Part shown: in pieces, positions 17,217 to 24,980 of the stretch
Numbering within the stretch: position 1 is the stretch's first letter
Layout: each line of letters begins with the position of its first letter
From: an uncultured Bacteroides sp.
GTDB taxonomy: Bacteria; Bacteroidota; Bacteroidia; Bacteroidales; Bacteroidaceae
Assembly (NCBI RefSeq): GCF_949298305.1
Contig: NZ_CASFWU010000027.1
Span: 1 to 44,357, forward strand
Length of the DNA: 44,357 bases
Reading direction: 5' to 3'
The notes under the pieces: generated by a model
Database searches by the model: none
Told to the model about the DNA's origin: nothing
What the model saw: only the letters and a program-made list of their open reading frames with translations
Position numbers and translations under genes: made by a program

Positions 17217-18110
17217 ATGAACAGACATTCTTTGAAAGACTGGCTGGTGGCCGTGAGGCCCTGGTCGTTTCCCGCTTCGGCCATGCCTGTGGCGGTGACG
17301 TTGGCCTACCTCTACTGGGCCGGCAGTGATGTGAATTGGGTGAACGGTGTGTGGGCGCTGCTCAACATCGTGGTGTTTCATGCCGCAGGCAATACGTGGA
17401 GCGACTACTTCGACTACAAGCACCGGGTGGACCGCGAGGACACCCACGGCGTGCGCACGCTGACGGGCGGCCAGTTCCGTCCCGAGGAGATATACCGCCT
17501 GTCGCTCTCGCTGCTCGTGGTGGCGGTGCTGGGCGGCGTGGGGCTGCTGCTGCGCACGGGACTTCCTTTGTTATACATCGGCATCGGCGGGGCGGCCTGC
17601 ACGCTGCTCTATCCGACGCTGAAGTATCGCGCCCTGGGCGATGTGGTCATCTTCCTGGCCTACGCCCTGCTGCCCATGCTGGGCACGGCCTATGTGGCCA
17701 CGGGCGTGGTGGACTGGGAGACGATGTGGGCGGGCGTGCCCGTGGGGCTCATCACGGTGGCCATCCTGCACGCCAACAATACGCGCGACATGCAGACCGA
17801 CGTGCGTGCCGACATCCGTACCCTGGCCATGACCCTGGGCGGACGGGCTTCCATGTACCTCTACTGCGCCGAGGTGCTCTTCCCCTTCGGCTGGGTGGCC
17901 GGCTGTGCGGCGGGCGGCGTGTTCCCCTGGTGGACGCTGCTGGTGCTGGTGGCACTGGCGCCTGCCTTGGGCAATGTGCGCCTCATGGCCCGTTATCCCG
18001 TTGTGGGCATGGAGGGCATCTCCCGCCTGGACGAGCTGACGGCCAAGCTCCAGCTGATGTTCAGCCTGCTCCTTGTAGTGTCGTTCGTAGTGGCCCGTCT
18101 GTTGTCATGA
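17217..18110 (+). CDS. menA: 1,4-dihydroxy-2-naphthoate polyprenyltransferase
   Basis: A 297-residue UbiA-superfamily membrane enzyme that prenylates 1,4-dihydroxy-2-naphthoate to demethylmenaquinone, feeding menaquinone to the anaerobic respiratory chain. The early VAVRPWSFPASAMPV segment and GGQF...I are typical of MenA. The two Asp-rich prenyl-diphosphate sites are NTWSDYFDYKHRVDREDTHG (N59, D63, D66) and HANNTRDMQTDVRAD. About eight or nine hydrophobic segments span the sequence. The stop overlaps the next start (ATGA), so the CPBP gene is translationally coupled. No other men genes are nearby. Confidence 0.92.
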   Translation: MNRHSLKDWLVAVRPWSFPASAMPVAVTLAYLYWAGSDVNWVNGVWALLNIVVFHAAGNTWSDYFDYKHRVDREDTHGVRTLTGGQFRPEEIYRLSLSLLVVAVLGGVGLLLRTGLPLLYIGIGGAACTLLYPTLKYRALGDVVIFLAYALLPMLGTAYVATGVVDWETMWAGVPVGLITVAILHANNTRDMQTDVRADIRTLAMTLGGRASMYLYCAEVLFPFGWVAGCAAGGVFPWWTLLVLVALAPALGNVRLMARYPVVGMEGISRLDELTAKLQLMFSLLLVVSFVVARLLS

Positions 18111-18721
18111 AGCGGCTGGTGTTTACCCTCGTGCTGGCCGCCGTGCTGTGGACGGTGATGTTCTCGCCCCTGACGGCGCCTCACGTCAGCTTCTGGTGGA
18201 TGATGACCGCCTCGGCCCTGACGCTCTCCCTCCTGTCCACGTGGTTCAACCCCGGCTGGTGGAGGCAGGTGCGCTGGAGCGCGGGCGACGTCTGCCTGGG
18301 CGTGGCTATTGCCGCCGCCCTGTGGGGCGTGTTCTGGACGGGCGACAAGGTCTCTTCCTGGCTCTTCGACTTCGCCCGTCCGCAGGTCAACCTGATATAC
18401 GGCATGAAGGAGGGCGAGTCGCCCTGGCTGCTTTCCGTCCTGATGCTGTTTCTGATAGGCCCGGCCGAGGAAATCTACTGGCGCGGCTACGTGCAGCGCA
18501 CGCTCTCCGCCCGCTGGGGAGCCAATGCGGGCTTCGTGGTGGCCACGGCGCTCTATGCGCTGGTGCATGCCGGTTCGTGCAACTTCATGCTCGTGATGGC
18601 GGCGCTGGTGGCGGGTGTGGTGTGGGGCGGCCTCTACCGCTTCTTCCCCCAGCACATGGCGGCCATCATCGTGTCCCATGCCGTGTGGGACGTGGCGGTG
18701 TTCGTCTGGTTCCCCATCTGA
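18107..18721 (+). CDS. CPBP-family intramembrane protease (CAAX/Abi type)
   Basis: A 204-residue protein with several hydrophobic segments. The CPBP motif is GPAEEIYWRGYVQR with E121, E122 and R126, followed by the second-motif His in ALYALVHAGSCNF and the third in IIVSHAVWDVAVF. These residues form the glutamate/histidine intramembrane protease site in the family. The substrate is unknown; linkage to menA through the ATGA overlap suggests co-expression rather than a shared pathway. The start at 18107 is set by the overlap; the frame is open farther upstream only within menA. Confidence 0.88.
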   Translation: MKRLVFTLVLAAVLWTVMFSPLTAPHVSFWWMMTASALTLSLLSTWFNPGWWRQVRWSAGDVCLGVAIAAALWGVFWTGDKVSSWLFDFARPQVNLIYGMKEGESPWLLSVLMLFLIGPAEEIYWRGYVQRTLSARWGANAGFVVATALYALVHAGSCNFMLVMAALVAGVVWGGLYRFFPQHMAAIIVSHAVWDVAVFVWFPI

Positions 18722-18817
18722 ACTATGAGCTACAAGCTGCGTGTGACGAGCTACGAGTTGCCTTACTCCTTGATTACAACCTATGAATCAACTTGCGAAA
18801 CTTAAATCCATAAAGAT

Positions 18818-19987
18818 ATGACTTACAATTTTGACGAACTGATTGACCGCCGCGGCACCGACTCGGTGAAGTGGGACGGTATGAAGAATGTGTGGGGGCG
18901 GAACGACCTGACGGCCCTGTGGGTGGCCGACATGGACTTCCGCACACCGCCCTTTGTGATGGAGGCCCTGCGCCGCCGGCTGGAGCACGAGGTGCTGGGC
19001 TATACGATGGCCTGCGAGGGCTGGGACACGGCCATCTGTAGCTGGTTGCAGAAACGCCATCGGTGGAACGTGAAGACTGACTGGCTGACCTTCGTGCCGG
19101 GCATTGTGCGGGCACAGGCCTTCGCCCTGCTCTGCTTCACGCAGCCGGGCGACCGCGTGCTGGTGATGCCCCCCGTCTACCATCCCTTCTTCCTTGTCAC
19201 CGAGCGGCTGAAGCGCCGGGTGGTGCGCTCGCCCCTCGACCTGCGCGACGGGCACTATCACATCGACTTCGACCGCCTGCGCCGCGACGTGCAGGGCTGC
19301 CGGGCACTCATCCTCTGCAATCCGCACAACCCCGGCGGACGTGTCTGGACGGAGGACGAACTGCGCCGCGTGGCCGACATCTGCCGGGAGAGCGGCACGC
19401 TGGTCATCTCCGACGAGATACATGCCGACCTCACCCTGCCGCCCTACCGCCATCGTCCCTTTGCCACGGTGAGCGAGGCGGCTGCCGCGAACTCCATCAC
19501 CTTCATGGCACCCAGCAAGACATTCAACATGCCCGGCCTGCAAAGCTCCTTCGCCATCGTGCCGGACGACGGCCTGCGTGCCCGCTTCCGGGAGTTCATG
19601 GAGGCCGGCGAGTTCTGCGAAGGGCATCTCCTGGCCTACATCGGCTGCAAGGCCGCCTATGAACAGGGCGAGGAGTGGCTGGAGCAACTGCTGGCCTACA
19701 TCGGGGGCAACATCGACTTCACCGAGGCCTACTTGCGCGAGCACATCCCCTCCATCGGCATGATACGCCCGCAGGCTTCCTACCTCATCTTCCTCGACTG
19801 CCGTCGCCTGGGCCTGTCGCAGGACGGGCTGGAACATCTCTTTGCCGACCGTGCCCGCCTGGCCCTGAACACCGGCACCACCTTCGGCGAACCCGGACGG
19901 GGCTTCATGCGGCTCAACGTGGGCTGTCCCCGTGCGCAGCTGGAGCAGGCGCTGAAGCAGCTGGCCGAGGCTGTGAACAGCCGCTGA
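18818..19987 (+). CDS. PatB/MalY-type PLP-dependent C-S lyase
   Basis: A 389-residue fold-type I PLP enzyme. The PLP lysine is K234 in FMAPSKTFNMPGLQ; NPHNPGG (168-174) and SDEIHADLTL (D199) bind the cofactor; the N-terminal WVADMDFRTPP and GYTMACEGW match PatB/MalY cystathionine beta-lyases rather than general aminotransferases. The expected reaction is C-S cleavage of cystathionine or cysteine to pyruvate, ammonia and a thiol or H2S. It starts 96 bases after the CPBP gene. The short spacer contains traces of the GAGCTAC repeat seen at 29.6 kb. Confidence 0.9.
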   Translation: MTYNFDELIDRRGTDSVKWDGMKNVWGRNDLTALWVADMDFRTPPFVMEALRRRLEHEVLGYTMACEGWDTAICSWLQKRHRWNVKTDWLTFVPGIVRAQAFALLCFTQPGDRVLVMPPVYHPFFLVTERLKRRVVRSPLDLRDGHYHIDFDRLRRDVQGCRALILCNPHNPGGRVWTEDELRRVADICRESGTLVISDEIHADLTLPPYRHRPFATVSEAAAANSITFMAPSKTFNMPGLQSSFAIVPDDGLRARFREFMEAGEFCEGHLLAYIGCKAAYEQGEEWLEQLLAYIGGNIDFTEAYLREHIPSIGMIRPQASYLIFLDCRRLGLSQDGLEHLFADRARLALNTGTTFGEPGRGFMRLNVGCPRAQLEQALKQLAEAVNSR

Positions 19988-20080
19988 AGAGGCATTCCGT
20001 AGCGTTCTGCAAGGGGACGGACTGACGAGTACACAAGGCATCTGCCCGTGTCTCCGTCGGCCCGTCCCCTTGTTTTGGGG

Positions 20081-20190
20081 GATGCTTGTACGGTCCGCGC
20101 AGGATGCTTGCACGGTCCGCGCAGGATGCTTGCATGGTCCGCGCGGGATGCTTGCATGGTCCAGGCGGGATGCAAGCGCCCTTCACGGGC
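20081..20190. repeat. 22-bp-period direct repeat array 3
   Basis: Five units start at 20081, 20103, 20125, 20147 and 20169. The first four share GATGCTTG(C/T)A(T/C)GGTCC and end CGCAG or GCGG; the fifth keeps only GATGC. The array ends about 55 bases upstream of the promoter of the porin-imelysin operon. Confidence 0.9.
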
Positions 20191-20245
20191 CGTACAGATA
20201 CCTACTTCCTGCCATCTTCCTTCCCATTATACCCTCTTTTGGGTA

Positions 20246-20276
20246 TTGTTACCTTTTTTAACTACCTCTACCTTTG
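20246..20276 (+). promoter_or_regulatory. Promoter of the porin-imelysin operon
   Basis: TTG at 20246-20248, 20 bases, then TACCTTTG at 20269-20276: a textbook Bacteroides promoter. The first gene starts 32 bases beyond. No Fur-like palindrome was recognised next to it. Confidence 0.75.
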
Positions 20277-20307
20277 CGGCATCAGAAATTTATAAAAAAT
20301 AAACGAA

Positions 20308-21660
20308 ATGATACGAAAGGTTGGAGCAATGTCCCTCGGCCTGATGCTCTGTGCAGGAGCACTTTACGGCGGAAACGGGACGGAACCGGAACAGGAGGCC
20401 GCACGCACGGCCCGGCTGAAAAGCATCGAGAAAGTGGAGCACACCCCCGAGGCGGCTCCGAAGAAGAGCAGGCTGACCCTCGGCGGATATGGCGAGGCGG
20501 TCTACAGCCGCAACTTCTACAGTGACAACTACCTGCGCTACGACAGTCCGCAGAACTACAAGAACGACACGCACGGCCGCTTCGACCTTCCCCATGTGGT
20601 CATCATGCTGGGCTACGACTTCGGCAAGGGCTGGACCATGGGCACCGAAATAGAGTTTGAGCACGGCGGCACGGAGAGCGCCGTCGAGATTGAGGAACAC
20701 GAGGGCGGCGAGTACGAGGCCGAAGTGGAGCGCGGCGGCGAAGTGGCCCTCGAGCAGTTCTGGATTCAGAAGTCCTTCTGTCCGCAGTTCAACATCAAGC
20801 TGGGGCACATGGTGGTGCCTGTCGGCATGACCAACGCCCACCACCTGCCCACCGAGTTCTTCGGCGTCTACCGCCCCGAGGGCGAGAACACCATTCTGCC
20901 CTGCACGTGGCACGAGACGGGCGTCAGCCTCTGGGGACGTGCCGGCCAGTGGCGCTACGAGGTCATGCTGCTGCCCGGTCTGGACTCCGACCGCTTCGGC
21001 AGCAAGGACTGGGTGAAGGGCGGAGCGGGCAGCCCCTACGAGTTCAAGATAGCCAACGCCATGGCCGGCGCCTTCCGTGTGGACAACTACTCGGTGAAGG
21101 GGTTGCGCCTCTCGCTCAGCGGCTATGCGGGCAACTCCTTCAGCAACACCCTGAAGCAGGCCACCAATGCCGTCTACGATGACGTGAAGGGTACGGTGCT
21201 CATCGGTTCGTTCGACTTCTGCTACGATGCCCACAACTGGGTGGCGCGCGGCAACTTCGACTACGGCCACCTGTCCGATGCCGACCTCATCACCCGCTAC
21301 AACCAGAGCTTCTCCAAAGACTCCCCATCGCCCAAGCAGCCGGTGGCCTCGGACGCCATTGCCACGGGTGTGGAGGCAGGCTATGACTTCCTCTCCCTCT
21401 TCCGCAAGGGGGGCGACAAGGAGCAGCGCCTCTACCTCTTCGGCCGCTACGAGTACTACGACTCCATGTACAAGACCGCCAAGGCCGTGACCCACTATAC
21501 GGAGTATGGCCGCCAGCGCCTGGCCGTGGGTCTGAACTACTATCCCATGAAAGAGATTGTGGTCAAGGGCGAATATTCCATCGGCCTGCTCAAGAGCCGG
21601 TTCAACAACGAACCCGCCATCTCGCTGGGCGTGGCCTATGCGGGGTTCTTCAACCTGTGA
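20308..21660 (+). CDS. Outer-membrane porin-like beta-barrel protein
   Basis: A 450-residue outer-membrane protein. The signal peptide (MIRKVGAMSLGLMLCAGALYG) is followed by a charged linker and then a barrel from about residue 55: LTLGGYGEAVYSRNFYS, FDLPHVVIMLGYDFGKGWTMGTEIEFEHGG, ALEQFWIQKSFCPQFNIKLG and many amphipathic strands, ending LGVAYAGFFNL with a terminal aromatic pair. An EIEEHEGGEYEAEVERGGE stretch around 130-148 and a His pair (TNAHHLPTEFFG) lie in loops and could attract metal ions. The overall type resembles phosphate-selective porin O/P-like or DcaP-like proteins. As first gene before the imelysin it is the likely entry pore of this system. Confidence 0.75.
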   Translation: MIRKVGAMSLGLMLCAGALYGGNGTEPEQEAARTARLKSIEKVEHTPEAAPKKSRLTLGGYGEAVYSRNFYSDNYLRYDSPQNYKNDTHGRFDLPHVVIMLGYDFGKGWTMGTEIEFEHGGTESAVEIEEHEGGEYEAEVERGGEVALEQFWIQKSFCPQFNIKLGHMVVPVGMTNAHHLPTEFFGVYRPEGENTILPCTWHETGVSLWGRAGQWRYEVMLLPGLDSDRFGSKDWVKGGAGSPYEFKIANAMAGAFRVDNYSVKGLRLSLSGYAGNSFSNTLKQATNAVYDDVKGTVLIGSFDFCYDAHNWVARGNFDYGHLSDADLITRYNQSFSKDSPSPKQPVASDAIATGVEAGYDFLSLFRKGGDKEQRLYLFGRYEYYDSMYKTAKAVTHYTEYGRQRLAVGLNYYPMKEIVVKGEYSIGLLKSRFNNEPAISLGVAYAGFFNL

Positions 21661-21732
21661 TGCAGGTCTTTCCCCCGCTTATTGCTTGATAGTTTGAATA
21701 CATTCTATAATAACCCCAAAACATAAGACACA

Positions 21733-22995
21733 ATGAAAACGTATCTGAAATTTCCGCTCTATCTGGCTCTGGGAGCCATGATGGGCATGAACCTGGCGGC
21801 TTGCAGCGATGACGACGAGCCGGAAGTAGAAACCGGACTGACCGCCCAGGAAGAGGCACTGAAGGCTGTTGTTTCCGACTTTGCAGACAAGACCGTCATC
21901 CCCACTTATCAGGGCATGGCCGATGCCGCCATGCAGCTGCACGGCCTGTGCATCGACATCCGCTCGAAGAAGCAGGCGGGTACGCTGACCACCGCCGACG
22001 TGGAGGCCGCCTGCCAGGCCTGGAAGCTGGCACGCGACTATTGGGAGAAGAGCGAGGCTTGGCTGTTCGGCCCTGCGGGCGACTATAACGTAGACCCCCA
22101 CATCGACTCCTGGCCGTTGGACAAAACGGGCATGGACGCCCTGCTGAACAACCCCGCCCAGATGGCGCAGATGGACGACGAAGGCAACTATGTGGGCAAC
22201 TACCTGGGCTATGCCCTCCAGGGCTTCCACGCCATCGAGTACCTGCTTTTCGAACTGACCAACACCAATGCCAGCGGAAACGCTACAGCCAGTTCGACCA
22301 GCGTGGCTCATAACCTGAACTATACCACCGAGCAGCTGAACTACCTCGTCGGGCTGGCAGGCGACCTGCGCAACCAGTGCATCCTGCTGGAGGCCTGCTG
22401 GGCAGGAACGGAGAACGTTTCGGCCGAGAAGCAGCAGATTCTGACCGACACCGAGCTGGACAAGGGCAAGAACTTCGGCCAGAACATCAAGAACGCCGGG
22501 GCGGCGGGCAGCGAGTACAAGAACTACCTGGACGTGGTTTACGACATGATAACCTCCGGCATACAGAACATAGCCAACGAGGTGGGCAACATCAAGATTG
22601 GCAACCCCACGGGCAAGGGCCTGCCTTCGGGCGGCATGGAGTACGACCCCAGCTACATCGAGTCACCCTACAGCCTGAACTCCATCCGCGACTTCCAGGG
22701 CAACGTCATCAGCATCCGCAACGCCTACCAGGGCTCGCCTTCGGTAGACGGCACCATCCAGACGGCTACCCACACCCTGAGCTCGTACATCGCCACGGTC
22801 AACGCCGACCTGGACAAGCGGGTGAAGGCAGCCATTCAGGACGCCTACGACAAGATAAGCCTGATGGGCGAGCCCTTTGCCTACACCTGCGGAGCAAAGG
22901 AGTATGACCCAATCAACCAGGATGCCATCAACGCCTGCAACGTGATGAACGACATCTTCAACGAGGTGAAGACGGTGTTGCAGGCCAACCATTGA
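21733..22995 (+). CDS. Imelysin-family (peptidase M75-like) lipoprotein
   Basis: A 420-residue lipoprotein: signal peptide to A23, Cys24, then an acidic SDDDEPEVE linker. The imelysin domain follows, mostly helical, with the hallmark GxHxxE as G164-F-H166-A-I-E169 in the segment ALQGFHAIEYLLF, and DPHIDSWPLD upstream (121-130). Imelysins are periplasmic or surface proteins linked to iron uptake in several bacteria; the GxHxxE site is thought to bind metal rather than act as a protease. It lies 72 bases after the porin-like gene and before the diheme protein, which supports a joint envelope function. Confidence 0.9.
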   Translation: MKTYLKFPLYLALGAMMGMNLAACSDDDEPEVETGLTAQEEALKAVVSDFADKTVIPTYQGMADAAMQLHGLCIDIRSKKQAGTLTTADVEAACQAWKLARDYWEKSEAWLFGPAGDYNVDPHIDSWPLDKTGMDALLNNPAQMAQMDDEGNYVGNYLGYALQGFHAIEYLLFELTNTNASGNATASSTSVAHNLNYTTEQLNYLVGLAGDLRNQCILLEACWAGTENVSAEKQQILTDTELDKGKNFGQNIKNAGAAGSEYKNYLDVVYDMITSGIQNIANEVGNIKIGNPTGKGLPSGGMEYDPSYIESPYSLNSIRDFQGNVISIRNAYQGSPSVDGTIQTATHTLSSYIATVNADLDKRVKAAIQDAYDKISLMGEPFAYTCGAKEYDPINQDAINACNVMNDIFNEVKTVLQANH

Positions 22996-23164
22996 TTATT
23001 CTTGCGAGTTAGTGTCGAGGCACACAGACGGCACAGACGGGGAAAGATGCCCACAGATAGAAAAGACGTCCTTCCGATGGGATAAGAAAGATAACTGTGA
23101 CAATCTGTACTCTCTGCGTTATCTGTGTGCCCTATCTGCTTACTTAATTCATATATTTTACGCT
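22996..23164. other. Spacer with degenerate inverted repeat
   Basis: GGCACACAGACGGCACAG near 23020 and TTATCTGTGTGCCC near 23118 are imperfect inverted copies. They resemble the much better preserved foldback at 24839-24938 in the next spacer of the same operon. Confidence 0.5.
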
Positions 23165-24817
23165 ATGATGAAAAAGACCTATTTCTATGCAGCTGCATTG
23201 CTGGCCATGAGCCTGACGGCTTGTAGCGACGACGACGTGAAGGGCGGTGAACCCACGCCCGGAATGCCCGCCGAGCTGCCCGACTGGTACTACACGGGCG
23301 GCGAACTTGGCACCACCTCCAACACCACTTCCACGGCCTTCGAGGACCCCACACCCGTGGTCGAGGCCAGCGCCACCATGAACGCCGCCTTCAACCGCGG
23401 CGAACAGTTCTTTGAGAAACCCTTCACGGCCAACTTTGACGGCATGCGTCACGGCCTGGGGCCGCTCTACATCCGCTCTTCGTGCATCCACTGCCATCCC
23501 GGCTACGGACACGGCAAGAGTCAGAACAACGGCACGTTCAACACCAACGAGATAGGCAACGGCTACCTGCTCGTGGTCTATAATCCCGAGACCGAGGCCT
23601 ATGTCTCCTGGCTGGCGGGCATGCCGCAGACCCAGGCCGTGGCTCCCTTCAAGGCCCCGCTGGACGAGACGCAGATCCGCATCACCTGGCACGAATACAC
23701 CGACGCCTTCGGCAACAAGTTCCCCGACGGCGAGACCTACCGCCTCCGCTATCCCGAAGTGGACATTCCCAAGAGCGCCATCTACGTGGCCAACCGTGGC
23801 TACGACGTGGGCGAGTACGAAGTGCGCCTGGAGTCCACCATCGGCATCTACGGTACGGGCCTGCTCGATGCCATCAGCGACGCCGACCTCAAGGCCGAGT
23901 ATGCCAAGCAGGAGCAGGACGGCTACTTCAAGCTGAACGAGACTATTTTCAAGAACGGCGAGTGGGTGAAGCAGTATGCCAATACCGCCCAGGGAGGCGA
24001 CGGCACCCTCTATCCCCTGCGCTACACCTACGCCCTGAGCCGTGGCCCCCTGCAGGACGCGGCGGGTGCCAACGCCTTCTGGAACATTACCAACGTCACC
24101 CGCAGCGACCGCCGCTTCCACTACCTCGACGCGGCAGGCTCGTACGCCCTGTATGCCTCGCAGGACCCTGACATCCAGGCGGGCTTCCCCGACTACATTG
24201 CCCGGGTGTCCACGCCCGAGGAACATCCCGAATGGTTCACGGACAATGTGGAGGACAACATCTACAACTACCTGACGTCGAAGAACCTGCCCGTTGAGGT
24301 GAGCGACCAGGACTACATCGACCTCATGGTGTGGCACCGCGGTCTGGCCGTGCCTGCCGCCCGCAACGTGGACGATGAGGCCGTGCTTCGCGGCAAGGAA
24401 CTCTTCGCGGAGATGGGCTGCACGTACTGCCACAAGCCCACGTGGACAACGGGCGACGACGAGATACGCGACCCCGCCCGCTTCTTCACAGGCGACAAGG
24501 CCGCACAGCTGCCCCGCTATCCGCACCAGAAGATTTGGCCCTACACCGACATGGTGCAGCACAAACTGCACATGGTGAACGACATCCGCACGGGCTGGTG
24601 CCGCACCACGCCGCTCTGGGGACGCGGCCTGCACCAGCGCTGCACGGGGGCCGAGTATGCCGACCGCCTGCACGACTGCCGCGCACGCACTACGCTGGAA
24701 GCCATTATGTGGCACGGCACGAGCGAGCAGAGTGATGCCTACTACACCATCAAGAAATTCCGCGAACTCTCGAAGGAGGACCGCGATGCGGTGGTGAAGT
24801 TCCTCGACTCCATCTGA
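23165..24817 (+). CDS. Diheme oxidoreductase-like lipoprotein (DUF1111, COG3488 type)
   Basis: A 550-residue lipoprotein (Cys20 after MSLTA) with two c-type heme sites, C107-I-H-C110-H111 and C419-T-Y-C422-H423. The C-terminal half carries the DUF1111 signature: DLMVWHRGLAVPAARNV, PYTDMVQHKLHMVND, TTPLWGRGLHQRC, ADRLHDCRARTTLEAIMWHG and a closing D..VVKFLDSI. Proteins of this family resemble diheme peroxidases and are found next to imelysins in other bacteria, so a redox step on iron or another metal is plausible but unproven. The start at 23165 (MMKK) gives a proper signal peptide; the frame extends 51 codons upstream without one. The heme sites need the cytochrome c synthetase encoded next. 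Confidence 0.88.
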   Translation: MMKKTYFYAAALLAMSLTACSDDDVKGGEPTPGMPAELPDWYYTGGELGTTSNTTSTAFEDPTPVVEASATMNAAFNRGEQFFEKPFTANFDGMRHGLGPLYIRSSCIHCHPGYGHGKSQNNGTFNTNEIGNGYLLVVYNPETEAYVSWLAGMPQTQAVAPFKAPLDETQIRITWHEYTDAFGNKFPDGETYRLRYPEVDIPKSAIYVANRGYDVGEYEVRLESTIGIYGTGLLDAISDADLKAEYAKQEQDGYFKLNETIFKNGEWVKQYANTAQGGDGTLYPLRYTYALSRGPLQDAAGANAFWNITNVTRSDRRFHYLDAAGSYALYASQDPDIQAGFPDYIARVSTPEEHPEWFTDNVEDNIYNYLTSKNLPVEVSDQDYIDLMVWHRGLAVPAARNVDDEAVLRGKELFAEMGCTYCHKPTWTTGDDEIRDPARFFTGDKAAQLPRYPHQKIWPYTDMVQHKLHMVNDIRTGWCRTTPLWGRGLHQRCTGAEYADRLHDCRARTTLEAIMWHGTSEQSDAYYTIKKFRELSKEDRDAVVKFLDSI

Positions 24818-24838
24818 TTGCCTGCCGGATGTAGGTAT

Positions 24839-24938
24839 GGCACACGGATGACACCGATTGGACAGATAACCACAGATAAGAATTCTTTCCGGAGAAATAA
24901 TCTGTGTGCATCTGTCCAATCTGTGTCATCTGTGTGCC
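24839..24938. repeat. 29-base-arm inverted repeat inside the operon
   Basis: Arms 24839-24867 and 24910-24938 are inverted copies with two mismatches, beginning GGCACAC(G/A)GATGACAC. An inner ACAGAT/ATCTGTG pair lengthens the stem. The loop contains an EcoRI-like GAATTC. It fills the space between the diheme gene and the cytochrome synthetase gene and would form a strong mRNA hairpin; no T tract follows, so attenuation or RNA stability is more likely than full termination. Confidence 0.85.
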
Positions 24939-24980
24939 ATGCTTCGTTTTCTGATTTTATCCCAAACATTCTTTTTGGTT

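Noticed and set aside
23012..23164. The upstream-extended start of the diheme protein
   Set aside because: It would put 51 residues before a good lipoprotein signal peptide; the MMKK start at 23165 is consistent with Cys20 lipidation.
24906..24980. The GTG start at 24906 for the cytochrome synthetase
   Set aside because: It lies inside the inverted repeat, and the ATG at 24981 is directly before the first membrane segment.
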